A stretch of DNA of 64,000 nucleotides from CAVUMR01 sp963742715 (GTDB taxonomy: Bacteria; Actinomycetota; Actinomycetes; Mycobacteriales; Micromonosporaceae). The DNA lies in assembly GCA_963742715.1 (NCBI GenBank), contig CAVUMR010000002.1, positions 496,001 to 560,000 on the forward strand, given 5' to 3'. Each line of letters opens with the position of its first letter. Position 1 is the first letter of the stretch. Below the pieces are notes generated by a model. The model made no database searches, had not been told where the DNA came from, and saw only the letters and a program-made list of their open reading frames with translations. The position numbers and the translations under genes are program-made. Shown in pieces: positions 42,743 to 52,249 of this stretch.

Positions 42743-42776
42743 CCGCCAGCCGCCCGGCGGGCGGGGTTTGCGCAGG

Positions 42777-43508
42777 TCAGTCCTTCTGTACGACGTCGCC
42801 GAGGATCCGCACCATGAGCGCTGACGCCTCGGGCACCGGCCGGTCCGGGAAGACTCCCGCGACCAGCCCGTAGTGCTCCGCCCACGCGCACACCGTGGTC
42901 GGGCCCGACCTGTACGACCCGGTGCCGCACCGCAGCGCTCCGCCGGTAGCGCCCGGATCCACGTCGGTCACCTGGGAGACCCGGCCACCCTCCATGTCCT
43001 CGCCGGCGACTGAGAAGAATTTGTCCAGGCTGGCGTCGAGGCTTCCGATCGCGCCGCGCCCGCCGTAGATGACCACGGGGTGACCGACCTGCGCCGGATC
43101 CTTGTAGTACGCCGCGAAGGTGTCATGCAGCCCGTCGGACCCGCTGATCTGGGTCTGGATCTCGATCAGCTGGGCCGAGTTGTCGGCTGTGTCGTCCCGG
43201 ACCAGGCCAGCGGTTCGTTCCGGCGCGTCGAGGGTGATCGCCGCGTCCTGGCGGATCTTCCAGATGACGGTCGTGACCCCGCCCGCGCAGCCGAGAAATA
43301 GGACCAGGCCTCCGACGATCAGACCGATCACCAGGCCGCGGCGGCTCTTCTTCGGCGCGGGCGGTACCCAACCGGACGGGGCGAAACCAGGCTGGCCGTA
43401 CGCCGGCTGACCGGGCTGGCCGTACGGCGTTTGCCCTGGCTGGCCGTACCCCGGCTGACCGTACGGCCCGCCACTCGACGGCGGCTGACCCATGGACGGA
43501 TCCGACAT
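42777..43508 (-). CDS. Membrane-anchored hypothetical protein with GQPG repeats
   Basis: A 243-residue protein of unknown function. The N-terminal ~50 residues are Gly/Pro/Tyr/Gln-rich with YGQPG repeats, followed by a basic KKSRR and one membrane helix (about 58-82, LVIGLIVGGLVLFLGCAGG). The ~160-residue extracytoplasmic domain contains two Cys (RCGTGSYRSGPTTVCAW) that could form a disulfide. This architecture is common in actinobacteria. ATG 43508 starts MSDPSMGQPPSSGG. It is convergent with the nitrilase gene. Confidence 0.78.
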   Translation of the reverse strand: MSDPSMGQPPSSGGPYGQPGYGQPGQTPYGQPGQPAYGQPGFAPSGWVPPAPKKSRRGLVIGLIVGGLVLFLGCAGGVTTVIWKIRQDAAITLDAPERTAGLVRDDTADNSAQLIEIQTQISGSDGLHDTFAAYYKDPAQVGHPVVIYGGRGAIGSLDASLDKFFSVAGEDMEGGRVSQVTDVDPGATGGALRCGTGSYRSGPTTVCAWAEHYGLVAGVFPDRPVPEASALMVRILGDVVQKD

Positions 43509-43699
43509 GTGGCTGTACCCCCTGTGCCGGTGCGATCCTGCCGGCCCGACCGCACCGGGGCAAGCCGGTAGGGCACCGCGCTGGCGTCCGGAACGGCGCG
43601 CTCGCGCCGGCGGCGCGGACCAGACGCCCGCCGCCGCGGCAGTCGAGAAACGCGTGGAGAAGCTGGCCGGCACGGGGTCGACGGTGACAGGCTGGCCAC

Positions 43700-43888
43700 A
43701 TGGAGGGCGTGCTGCACCCGATGTGGGCGCCGATCATCGGCCTGCTCACGCTCGTGGCGGTGGTGGTCGCGGGCGGGCGGCTCGCCGCCCGTGGCCCGTC
43801 CCGGATGACGCACGCGCTCACCGCGATGGGAGCCGTCGTCCTGGTGATCATGTTGCTCGGCGTACTCGCCGTGGTCTGGGGCGGCTGA
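43700..43888 (+). CDS. Small two-helix membrane protein
   Basis: A 62-residue protein with two hydrophobic helices (about residues 9-28 and 41-60) joined by a basic loop AARGPSRMTH. No family recognised. It lies alone between the divergent GQPG-repeat gene and valS on the same strand as valS. Support comes from clean membrane topology only; no strong ribosome binding site is seen. Confidence 0.45.
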   Translation: MEGVLHPMWAPIIGLLTLVAVVVAGGRLAARGPSRMTHALTAMGAVVLVIMLLGVLAVVWGG

Positions 43889-43992
43889 GCCCCGGCCGGT
43901 CGCCGGGCCGTCCCTGATGGTGGCGCGTCGCGCTGCCGGCACCCCGCGGGAGGCGGGCGTAAAGCGCTCGCCCGGCTCCGTAGACTCGCAGC

Positions 43993-46710
43993 GTGACGAC
44001 GATGCCGGATACCGAGGCAAGGCCGGACACGCAGAGTCCGGCAGGAACGCAGGTGCTGCCCGCGACGTACCAGCCGCAGGCCGTAGAGGCGCGGCGCTAC
44101 GAGGAGTGGGTATCCGCCGGCTACTTCACCGTTGACGCGGCGAGCGAGAAGCCGCCGTTCTGCATCGTCATCCCGCCACCGAACGTCACCGGCTCCCTGC
44201 ACGTCGGCCACGCGTTCGAGCACACCCTGATGGACGCGCTCGTCCGTCGCCGGCGCATGCAGGGGTACGACGCGCTCTGGCTGCCCGGCATGGACCACGC
44301 CGGCATCGCCACCCAGAACGTGGTGGAGCGGCAACTCGCCGGAGAGGGGCTGTCCCGGCACGACCTCGGCCGGGACGCGTTCGTCGAGCAGGTGTGGCGC
44401 TGGAAGGCGGAGTCCGGCGGCAAGATCCTGGACCAGATGCGCCGGCTCGGCGACTCGGTGGACTGGACCCGTGAGCGCTTCACGATGGACTCCGGGCTGT
44501 CCCGGGCGGTACTCACGATCTTCAAGCGGTTGTACGACGACAACCTGATCTACCGCGCCGAGCGCATCATCAACTGGTGCCCGCGCTGCCTGACCGCGCT
44601 GTCCGACATCGAGGTGGAGCACACCGAGGACGACGGCGAGCTGGTCAGCATCCGGTACGGGGACGGCGACCGGTCGATCGTCGTCGCGACCACCCGCGCG
44701 GAGACGATGCTCGGTGACACCGCGGTCGCGGTACACCCGGAGGACAGCCGCTATGCCCACCTCATCGGTACCGAGGTGGAGTTGCCGCTGACCGGCCGGC
44801 GGATCCCGATCGTCGCGGACGAGCACGTCGACCCGAGCTTCGGTACCGGCGCGGTGAAGGTCACGCCGGCGCACGACCCCAACGACTTCGAGATCGGGCA
44901 GCGGCACAGCCTGCCGTCACTGACGATCATGGACGAGCACGGCGTGATCACCGCGCATGGACCGTTCCAGGGGCTCGACCGGTACGAAGCGCGCCCGGCC
45001 GTGGTCGCCGCGCTGCGCGAGCAGAGCCGCATCGTGGCGGAGAAGCGGCCGTACGTGCACTCCGTCGGGCACTGCTCGCGCTGCCGTACCACCGTGGAGC
45101 CGCGCCTGTCCCTGCAGTGGTTCGTCAAGGTGGCGCCGCTCGCGGAGGCTGCCGGGGACGCGGTACGGGACGGGCGGGTGGAGATCCACCCACCGGAGCT
45201 GGCCAAGCGGTACTTCGCCTGGGTCGACAACATGCACGACTGGTGCATCTCCCGGCAGCTGTGGTGGGGGCACCGGATTCCGGTCTGGTACGGGCCGGAC
45301 GGCGAAGTGCGCTGCGTCGGGCCGGACGACGAGGCGCCGACCGGCGACGGCTGGCGCCAGGACGAGGATGTCCTGGACACCTGGTTCTCGTCCGGACTGT
45401 GGGCGTTCTCCACCCTCGGCTGGCCGGACGAAACGCCGGACCTGGCGAAGTTCTATCCGACATCGGTGCTGGTCACCGGGTACGACATCCTGTTCTTCTG
45501 GGTTGCCCGGATGATGATGTTCAGCCTGTACGCGATGCGCGACGCCCCACCGAACGACGCTGTGCCCTTCGAGACCATCGCGCTGCACGGCATGGTCCGC
45601 GACCAGTTCGGCAAGAAGATGTCGAAGTCGTTCGGCAACGCGGTCGACCCGCTGGAATGGATGGACGCGTACGGCTCGGACGCGGTGCGGTTCACCCTGG
45701 CCCGGGGCGCGAACCCGGGCGTGGACGTGCCGATCGGCGAGGAGTGGGTGCAGGGCTCCCGCAACTTCTGCAACAAGCTGTGGAACGCGACCCGGTTCGC
45801 GCTGCTCAACGGCGCGACGGTCACCGGTGACCTGCCCGCGGCGGCAGAGCTGTCCACTGTGGACCGCTGGGTGCTGTCCCGGCTGCATCAGGTGGTCACC
45901 GACGTCGACCGGTACTTCGAGGAGTTCGAGTTCGCCAAGGTCTGCGACACGCTGTACCACTTTGCCTGGGACGAGGTGTGCGACTGGTACCTCGAGCTGA
46001 CCAAGCCGGTGCTGGCCGCCGGCGGGCCGGCGGCGGACGCGACCCGGCGGGTGATGGGCGAGGTGCTCGACACCGTGCTGCGGCTGCTGCATCCGATCAC
46101 GCCGTTCGTCACCGAGGAGCTGTGGATCGCCCTCACCGGTGCCGGCTCGGCTGGTGGCGTCGCTGGCGCGCGGGACCGCGGTGCCCGCCCGGAGAGCATC
46201 GTCATTGCCGACTGGCCGGCGCCGGACGCCTCGTACACCGACGCCGGCGCAGAGGCACAGGTGACCCGGCTGCAGGGCGTGGTGACCGAGGTGCGGCGGT
46301 TCCGCTCGGACCAGGGCGTCCGGCCCGGCCAGCGGGTTGCCGCCCGGCTGTCCGGCCTGGACACTGTCGCGCTGGCCGAACACGAACCGCTGATCCGGGC
46401 CCTGGTACGCCTGGACGAGCCGGCCGACGAGTTCAGCCCGTCCGCGACGCTGGCGCTCTCCGGTGGCGTACTCGTCGAGCTGGACACCCGCGGCACGATC
46501 GACGTCGCCGCCGAGCGGGCTCGGTTGGAGAAGGACCTGGCCGCCATGCGCAAGGAGGCCGACCAGTGCCGGGCCAAGCTCGGCAACGAGGCATTCGTGG
46601 CGAAGGCGCCGGAGCAGGTGGTCCGCAAGGTGCACGACCGGCTGGCCACCGCCGAGGGCGAGATCGCGCGGCTGACCACCCAGCTCGACGCGCTCTCCGC
46701 CGCCCCGTGA
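43993..46710 (+). CDS. valS: Valyl-tRNA synthetase
   Basis: Class I aminoacyl-tRNA synthetase charging tRNA-Val. 905 residues. HIGH-type signature HVGH (70-73), KMSKS (542-546), the CP1 editing domain with AHDPNDFEIG, and the C-terminal coiled-coil arm (ARLEKDLAAMRKEADQCRAKL). All motifs intact. The start is GTG 43993, four codons before an in-frame ATG; either is possible. The stop overlaps the folC GTG (GTGA), so the two are coupled, as in the mycobacterial valS-folC order. Confidence 0.97.
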   Translation: MTTMPDTEARPDTQSPAGTQVLPATYQPQAVEARRYEEWVSAGYFTVDAASEKPPFCIVIPPPNVTGSLHVGHAFEHTLMDALVRRRRMQGYDALWLPGMDHAGIATQNVVERQLAGEGLSRHDLGRDAFVEQVWRWKAESGGKILDQMRRLGDSVDWTRERFTMDSGLSRAVLTIFKRLYDDNLIYRAERIINWCPRCLTALSDIEVEHTEDDGELVSIRYGDGDRSIVVATTRAETMLGDTAVAVHPEDSRYAHLIGTEVELPLTGRRIPIVADEHVDPSFGTGAVKVTPAHDPNDFEIGQRHSLPSLTIMDEHGVITAHGPFQGLDRYEARPAVVAALREQSRIVAEKRPYVHSVGHCSRCRTTVEPRLSLQWFVKVAPLAEAAGDAVRDGRVEIHPPELAKRYFAWVDNMHDWCISRQLWWGHRIPVWYGPDGEVRCVGPDDEAPTGDGWRQDEDVLDTWFSSGLWAFSTLGWPDETPDLAKFYPTSVLVTGYDILFFWVARMMMFSLYAMRDAPPNDAVPFETIALHGMVRDQFGKKMSKSFGNAVDPLEWMDAYGSDAVRFTLARGANPGVDVPIGEEWVQGSRNFCNKLWNATRFALLNGATVTGDLPAAAELSTVDRWVLSRLHQVVTDVDRYFEEFEFAKVCDTLYHFAWDEVCDWYLELTKPVLAAGGPAADATRRVMGEVLDTVLRLLHPITPFVTEELWIALTGAGSAGGVAGARDRGARPESIVIADWPAPDASYTDAGAEAQVTRLQGVVTEVRRFRSDQGVRPGQRVAARLSGLDTVALAEHEPLIRALVRLDEPADEFSPSATLALSGGVLVELDTRGTIDVAAERARLEKDLAAMRKEADQCRAKLGNEAFVAKAPEQVVRKVHDRLATAEGEIARLTTQLDALSAAP

Positions 46711-48083
46711 GCGGACCGACGACCGGCCCACCGACCGGCTCCGCGGCCGGCTCCGCGCCGGACGATGTGGACGCGGTGTATGCCGAGCTGCTCGCCCGGG
46801 GCTTCACCCGCATGTCGTTCGACCTCGGCCGGATCCTCGGGCTGCTGGACCTGCTCGGGTCGCCGCAGCGGGCGTACCCGTCGATCCACCTGACCGGTAC
46901 GAACGGCAAGACGTCCACGGCGCGGATGATCGACGGCCTGCTCCGGGCGCACGGGCTGCGCACCGGCCGGTACACCAGCCCGCACCTGGAGACCGTGCGG
47001 GAGCGGATCGCGCTGGACGGGGACCCGGTGAGCCCGGAGCGGTTCGTCGGCGTGTACCGCGAGGTCGCGCCGCTCGCCGAGCTGATCGACAAGCAGTTCG
47101 GCGAGCCGCTGACGTACTTCGACCTGACCACCGCGATGGCGTTCGCGGCGTTCGCCGACGCGCCGGTGGACGTGGCCGTGGTCGAGGTCGGGCTCGGCGG
47201 TGCCGAGGACGCCACCAACGTGCTGCAGGCGCCGGTGTGCGTGATCACCCCGATCGGACTGGACCACATGGAGTGGCTCGGCGACACGCTCGGCGACATC
47301 GCCGAGGCGAAGGCGGGCATCATCCACCCGGGCGCTTCGGTGATCTGCGCCGCCCAGCCGGAGGAGGCGGTTCGGCCGATCCTCCAGCGCTGTGTCGACG
47401 TGAACGCGACCGTGGCCCGCGAGGGAGCCGAGTTCGGCGTCACCTCCCGGCAGGTCGCGGTCGGCGGCCAGTTGCTGTCGATCCAGGGCCTCGGCGAGGT
47501 GTACGACGAGGTGTACCTGCCGCTGCACGGCGCGCACCAGGCCCAGAACGCCGCCGTCGCGCTCGCCGCCGTCGAGGCGTTTCTCGGCGCCGGGGTACAG
47601 CGCAGGCTCGAACCCGAGGTGGTACGCGAGGGATTCGCGCAGGTCACCTCGCCGGGACGGTTGGAGCGGGTACGTACCTCCCCGACGATCCTGCTCGACG
47701 CGGCGCACAACCCGGCCGGGATGGCGGCCACCCTGCAGGCGCTGGACGAGGAGTTCGCGCTGCACAAGCTGGTGGTGGTACTGGCGGCGCTGGCCGACAA
47801 GGACGTGTCGACCATGCTCGAGCTGCTCGAGCCGCATGCCGCCGCGGTGGTGATCAGCCGGAACACCTCGCCGAAGGCGATGCCGGTGGACCAGTTGACC
47901 GCGCTCGCGGTGGAGGTGTTCGGGCCGGACCGGGTGGCCGTACGGCCCGAGCTGCCGGACGCGATCGAAGAGGCGTTGACCCTGGCCGAGGACGGTGAGG
48001 ACCCGGCGCTCGGTGGCATCGGGGTGCTCATCACCGGCTCGGTGGTGACCGTGGCGGATGCCCGGAGGTTGTTCCAGCGATGA
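46707..48083 (+). CDS. folC: Folylpolyglutamate synthase / dihydrofolate synthase
   Basis: Adds glutamate to dihydropteroate or folates in one-carbon metabolism. 458 residues: P-loop GTNGKTST (64-71), the conserved YTSPHLETVRERI, EVGLGGAEDATNV, GLDHMEWLG and the C-terminal LLDAAHNPAGM. A Ser/Gly/Pro-rich first ~18 residues precede the conserved part. The GTG start overlaps the valS stop by 4 bp. It is followed by the DUF4233 gene, the usual actinobacterial arrangement. Confidence 0.96.
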   Translation: MSGPTTGPPTGSAAGSAPDDVDAVYAELLARGFTRMSFDLGRILGLLDLLGSPQRAYPSIHLTGTNGKTSTARMIDGLLRAHGLRTGRYTSPHLETVRERIALDGDPVSPERFVGVYREVAPLAELIDKQFGEPLTYFDLTTAMAFAAFADAPVDVAVVEVGLGGAEDATNVLQAPVCVITPIGLDHMEWLGDTLGDIAEAKAGIIHPGASVICAAQPEEAVRPILQRCVDVNATVAREGAEFGVTSRQVAVGGQLLSIQGLGEVYDEVYLPLHGAHQAQNAAVALAAVEAFLGAGVQRRLEPEVVREGFAQVTSPGRLERVRTSPTILLDAAHNPAGMAATLQALDEEFALHKLVVVLAALADKDVSTMLELLEPHAAAVVISRNTSPKAMPVDQLTALAVEVFGPDRVAVRPELPDAIEEALTLAEDGEDPALGGIGVLITGSVVTVADARRLFQR

Positions 48084-48099
48084 CCAGGTGGTACCAGCG

Positions 48100-48588
48100 G
48101 TGAGCGGCGTCGACGCCCAACCGCAGCCAGACGACGTGGCCCCACCGCAGCCCGACGACGTACCGCCGGGCCAGCCGGACCGGCCCGACGACGGGTCAGG
48201 TGATCAGCGGCAGTCCGGACTGCGGAATCCGGTCGGCGCGGTGCGGGGCGCCGGCGCAGGCGTACTCGTGATCGAGGCGGTGGTACTGCTGCTCGCCATC
48301 CAGCCGATCCGGGTACTCGGCGGCCGGCTCAGTGGCGCCGGAGTCGTGGCGATCGTGGTGCTGGCGGTAGTGGCCAGCGTGAACGCCGGCATGCTGCGCC
48401 ATGGCTGGGCTTGGCCGGCGGGACTGGTACTGCAGGTTGTGGTGCTGGCGACCGGCGTGTTCCAGTACGCGCTGGCGATCCTGGGTGTGGTCTTCGGCGC
48501 GGTCTGGCTGTACATCCTGCATGTGCGCCGTACCGTCCTCGGCCCAGCGGCTGAGCCGGCCGGCGACCGTGAGCCTGACCGGGACTGA
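48100..48588 (+). CDS. DUF4233 family membrane protein
   Basis: A 162-residue membrane protein of the DUF4233 family, which accompanies folC in many actinobacteria; function unknown. A Gln/Pro/Asp-rich N-terminus (~50 residues) precedes four membrane helices (about 50-70, 77-97, 102-121 and 124-143). GTG 48100 is used; GTG 48088 is in frame too. Its coding region lies entirely opposite the long 3' end of the minus-strand acyltransferase gene for almost 400 bp. Confidence 0.82.
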   Translation: MSGVDAQPQPDDVAPPQPDDVPPGQPDRPDDGSGDQRQSGLRNPVGAVRGAGAGVLVIEAVVLLLAIQPIRVLGGRLSGAGVVAIVVLAVVASVNAGMLRHGWAWPAGLVLQVVVLATGVFQYALAILGVVFGAVWLYILHVRRTVLGPAAEPAGDREPDRD

Positions 48589-49938
48589 CCAGGCGGACGG
48601 GCCGGCCGGTACCGACTCGATGGCCGGCGGCCCCATCAGCGACACGCTCGGAGTGAACGCGAGCACCACGGTCGCCCAGCGCACCTGCAGCCAGCGCGCG
48701 AGCGGTACCGCGCACCGGTTCTCCACCGTGACGTGCAGCAGCCAGGCGAGCACGCCGATGACGGCCACCACGCCGGCGAGTGCGATCCACCGGTTCAGGC
48801 CGAGCGCGTGCGCGGCACCGAACAGCTCGTATCCGATGTTCTCGTGCAGCAGGTACAGCGGATAGGTCAGCCCGCCGAGCCAGGCGTACCCGGCCAGCCG
48901 CGGTGCCTTGGCGCCGGACACGATCGCGACGAACACGCCGTAGATCGCGACGATCACCCCGGCGACGACCAGCATGGAGAAGTACGTCTGGTACTTGTCG
49001 GCCAGGCTCTCGGCGAAGTCGACGGCGCGGTACAGCGAGCTGAGGAATGCCGCGACGAGCAGCGCCACGTACCGCAGCCGCCAGCCCTCGCGTCCGATCA
49101 GCGCGAACGCCATGCCGCCGATGAAGTACGGCGCCCAGTCCGGTACGAGCAGCAGCGGCAGCGGGGACCGCATCGGCGTGATCTGGTGGACCATCGACAC
49201 GGCCAGCCAGAGCACGGCGAAGCCGAATACCCGCGACGTGGTCAGTCCGACCAGCGTGACCAGCAGCAACAGCAGGTAGAAGGCCAACTCGACGGCGAGC
49301 GTCCAGTAGACGCCGTCGATGTACTTCACCCCGAACGTCTCGCTCGCCATGGTCAGGTTGGCCAGCCACCGTTGCGGCGAGACGAAGCTGTTGTCGTACG
49401 GCGCGAACGTGATGACCAGCGCGGACAGCGTGCAGGCGACCCAGAATGCGGGGTACAGCCGGCCGATCCGGGAGGTCAGGAAGCCGCTGGGCGACTTGTT
49501 CCAGGCGCTGCGCAGGATCACGAATCCGCTGATCACGAAGAACAGGTCGACGCCGAGGTATCCGTACCGGAAGACGTTGCCCGGATCGGTGAACCCGGTC
49601 GGTGCCAGCTCCGGGGCCTTGGCGGTCGCGCGGAACAGGAAGTGGAAGGCGACCACGGCCACCGCGGCGACGAACCGGAGCAGGTCCACCTCTCGGTACC
49701 GGCCGACCTTGTCGAAGCTGGACCGGTCGTTGGCCGCCGCGGTGGCCGGGGCCTCCGGGCTGGCCGTAGCGGCGGCCTCCGTCCGGGCGCGCGCCACGGC
49801 GCGGCCGGTCGTCGAGCGACCGGCCGTGATGGTGTCTTCCTGGTGGAGGCGTACGGCTGTGCCGCCGCGCTCCGCTATACCCTCTGTAATCAGGATCTGA
49901 CCTTGAGATGAAGTTTCAGATGTACCTGTGGATCGCAC
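48196..49938 (-). CDS. Acyltransferase 3 family integral membrane protein
   Basis: A protein of up to 580 residues. The core (about residues 80-440) is an acyltransferase-3 domain with ~10 membrane helices: REVDLLRFVAAVAVVAFHF, YGYLGVDLFFVISGFVI with the conserved loop, RIGRLYPAFW. Such enzymes O-acylate exopolysaccharides or antibiotics. No stop occurs until 48196, so the last ~130 residues are coded opposite the DUF4233 gene and are hydrophilic and His/Arg/Gln-rich, unlike the family. The tail may be a by-product of the lost stop. The start (GTG 49938) is uncertain; the domain begins about 75 residues in. Confidence 0.8.
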   Translation of the reverse strand: MRSTGTSETSSQGQILITEGIAERGGTAVRLHQEDTITAGRSTTGRAVARARTEAAATASPEAPATAAANDRSSFDKVGRYREVDLLRFVAAVAVVAFHFLFRATAKAPELAPTGFTDPGNVFRYGYLGVDLFFVISGFVILRSAWNKSPSGFLTSRIGRLYPAFWVACTLSALVITFAPYDNSFVSPQRWLANLTMASETFGVKYIDGVYWTLAVELAFYLLLLLVTLVGLTTSRVFGFAVLWLAVSMVHQITPMRSPLPLLLVPDWAPYFIGGMAFALIGREGWRLRYVALLVAAFLSSLYRAVDFAESLADKYQTYFSMLVVAGVIVAIYGVFVAIVSGAKAPRLAGYAWLGGLTYPLYLLHENIGYELFGAAHALGLNRWIALAGVVAVIGVLAWLLHVTVENRCAVPLARWLQVRWATVVLAFTPSVSLMGPPAIESVPAGPSAWSVPVRLTVAGRLSRWAEDGTAHMQDVQPDRAEDHTQDRQRVLEHAGRQHHNLQYQSRRPSPAMAQHAGVHAGHYRQHHDRHDSGATEPAAEYPDRLDGEQQYHRLDHEYACAGAPHRADRIPQSGLPLIT

Positions 49939-50023
49939 CGTCTGTATCTACCCAAGCAGGGGGATGAACATACCGAAAACGGGCTGTGAGCTTTCTTGGA
50001 ATCTTCGCAGGTCATAACCGCTA

Positions 50024-50039
50024 GTCACATCTTTGTGAC
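50024..50039. promoter_or_regulatory. Palindromic site upstream of the acyltransferase gene
   Basis: GTCACA-TCTT-TGTGAC, a perfect 6-bp inverted repeat, 86 bp upstream of the acyltransferase start in an AT-richer patch. Candidate operator. The rest of the 309-bp gap 49939-50247 holds no gene I can support. Confidence 0.4.
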
Positions 50040-50247
50040 CGAAAGCGAGAGTTCAGGGGTGGCCCGAACGCTCATCTACCCGAGCCGGATTGATCCGATT
50101 GGCGGGTAAGTGAGGTGAAGTGTATCGGTCACGGTGAGTCGCGCTTGAACCGGTGCCCCGCTGGCGCCGGCCGTGGTAAGGCCTGGCCGCCGCCCTCAGC
50201 CTGCCCGCGGTCCGCGCCCGAGCTGACCGCCGGCGCTGCCGGTCGGC

Positions 50248-51912
50248 TCAGTCGCGGACCCGCCAGCAGGTGAGCGCCAACCCGTGTCCGTCCGGGTCGT
50301 GGAACGACGACGCCCAGAGTTCGAGCGCCTCGCCGATGAACACCCGGCGCGGTTCGTCGCGGCACTCCACCCCGCGATCGCGCATGGCGCCCCAGGCGGT
50401 GTCGATATCGGTGACGTCCAGGGTGAGGTGGATCAGTCGGGGCGGTTGGATCCGCACCCCGACGTGCTGCCGCAGCACCAGTCGCCCGTTGCCGACCAGC
50501 AGCATCGCCGCGCCGGGGGACGAGTCGACCTCGAAGAAGCCGAGTACGTCCCGGTAGAACTTGAGCGACCGCTCAAGATCGGAGACGACCAGCGTCACGC
50601 CGACATCCCTGATCGGCGACCCGTACGCGAAGAGCAGTGAATCAAGATCCCCGAGTGGCCCGAGTGCGCTGCTGGACCCGGCCGCGAACAGGTCGTCGAT
50701 CGGGTCGCCGTCGAGGTCCGGCGCTTCCCCCGGTTCGGTCCGCGCGCGGCCGGTCCTCGCGTCGGCCCGGCCGTCCTGCGATCCGACCTGTGCCGGCACC
50801 GGCCTGGCCGGATATTCGACCACGGCCCCGTTGGCACCCTGCGCCGGCCAGGGGGAGTGGGCAGCCGTCGGGCCGGGGCTGTCGGCCGAGGCCGGCGCCT
50901 CGGCGTCGGCCGGGGACGCGCTCTCCGGCGGGTCGGCCGGTACCGGGTTTCTCGGCGGGCCCACCGGTCCGCGGAACCCGGTCGCGAGGTACGGCGTCGG
51001 ATCCTCGCTCGGCTCGAACCACCGGTCCGGTTCGTGCGCGCGGCCGTTCGGCAACGGCTGCCCCTCGGCGGTGGCGTTTCCGGCCCCGCCGGCGTTCCCG
51101 GACTCGCCGGCGCCCCCGACCGTAGCGGCGTCCTCGACCGTGGCGGTGTCCCCGACCGTCGCGGCATCCCCGGCCGTGCCGGTGTCCCCGACCGCGGCAG
51201 CCAGGTGCGGGCCGGTGCCGGGGTCGGCCGCGAACTGTTCGGCCACCGGGTCCGGGGCGGCATCAGGCACACCAGCGGACATGTCGGCCGGCTCGGCGCC
51301 GACGCCGGCCGGAGAGCTGGTAGCGCGCACCCCGTCATCGCCTGCCCGGGACTGGTCGGTGCCGCCGGGCCGCTCGTCGACAAACCGGAGCCGGTCGGAA
51401 ATGCCGCGCTGTTCGAGCCGGCTCCCGAGGCCGCGACGGAACGCGGCGGCCTGGGCGACCGTGCGGCTGGACTCGGCGAACACCGCCGCGTGGCTCCAGA
51501 TGACCTGCACGTCCCGCGGGTCGGTGGGATTCACCAGTACCGGCAGCGTGGTGCCGGCGACCGGCCAGCGGTCCACCGGTACCGCCGGATCGACGTACCG
51601 GATCGCGGCCGGCGCCATGCCGCGCGTGCGTACGACCAGGTGCAGGTCGCAGCGGCCGCGGACCCCGGACGTCGGTCGGGGTGACGAGCTGACCACGTGC
51701 GCGGCCCCGTCGACCAGTCGGTTGGCGCTGCGGCCGAGACCGGACGCGATCACCGTGGCCAGGCCGCTCAGCGCGAGTACGGCACCGAGCCAGGCGACGG
51801 TGGCACTGCCCATACCGGCTCCGGCGGCGGTGACGAACGCGGCGAGTACCGCGAGCACGGCGGCGAACACGACGTGCCGGTGAAGGGGTGACCAGCGATG
51901 TTTTCTGGGCAT
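50248..51912 (-). CDS. Membrane-anchored protein with C-terminal VOC (glyoxalase-like) domain
   Basis: A 554-residue fusion. Two N-terminal helices (about 12-35 and 38-58) are followed by a ~110-residue globular part (SGVRGRCDLHLVVRTRGMA... resembling DUF3592-like domains). Then comes a ~240-residue Ala/Gly/Pro/Asp-rich linker with AATVGDTATVEDAATVGG-type repeats, and finally a VOC domain (about 435-554). The VOC part begins VGVTLVVSDLERSLKFYRDVLG and ends FHDPDGHGLALT with the metal-type Glu/His positions near ELWASSFHDPDG. ATG 51912 starts MPRKHRWSPLHRH. Substrate unknown. Confidence 0.75.
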   Translation of the reverse strand: MPRKHRWSPLHRHVVFAAVLAVLAAFVTAAGAGMGSATVAWLGAVLALSGLATVIASGLGRSANRLVDGAAHVVSSSPRPTSGVRGRCDLHLVVRTRGMAPAAIRYVDPAVPVDRWPVAGTTLPVLVNPTDPRDVQVIWSHAAVFAESSRTVAQAAAFRRGLGSRLEQRGISDRLRFVDERPGGTDQSRAGDDGVRATSSPAGVGAEPADMSAGVPDAAPDPVAEQFAADPGTGPHLAAAVGDTGTAGDAATVGDTATVEDAATVGGAGESGNAGGAGNATAEGQPLPNGRAHEPDRWFEPSEDPTPYLATGFRGPVGPPRNPVPADPPESASPADAEAPASADSPGPTAAHSPWPAQGANGAVVEYPARPVPAQVGSQDGRADARTGRARTEPGEAPDLDGDPIDDLFAAGSSSALGPLGDLDSLLFAYGSPIRDVGVTLVVSDLERSLKFYRDVLGFFEVDSSPGAAMLLVGNGRLVLRQHVGVRIQPPRLIHLTLDVTDIDTAWGAMRDRGVECRDEPRRVFIGEALELWASSFHDPDGHGLALTCWRVRD

Positions 51913-52249
51913 TGCCGCCCTCCGGGGGTTCCTGGTTAGGCTAGGTCGGCCTACGGCCGAGCGGAACCCAGTTCTGTGGGATTGACCGGTTTATTTGCGC
52001 TGGTAGAGCCCTGATCGCGGCGTTAGCGCCACCCTGTACCGGGCCGATTTGCCCGGATCGTCCCTTGCTGGCTCGCCGCCGGACGGCAGCCGCCGAGAGC
52101 ACCCGATCGGGCCGTCGCGGCCGCGGCGTCGTTGCCGGGCGTCCACCGCCGCCTGTCCGGAATGGCTCGCGACGACGGCGCTCGGGGTGGAGGAGGGGCT
52201 GGTCGCTACGCTTCGGCGAACAGCGTCATCCAGGCAGAGGAGAGGTCCG
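51913..52249. other. Intergenic region before ndk
   Basis: No gene is supported in these 337 bp. A TAGGC-N7-GCCTA inverted repeat lies at 51937-51953 near the start of the minus-strand VOC gene. The 3' end carries the purine-rich ndk ribosome binding site. Confidence 0.4.

Noticed and set aside
51937..51953. TAGGC-N7-GCCTA as a DtxR/IdeR iron box
   Set aside because: Arms are only 5 bp and the match to the TTAGGTTAGGCTAACCTAA consensus is poor; the flanking genes have no iron link.
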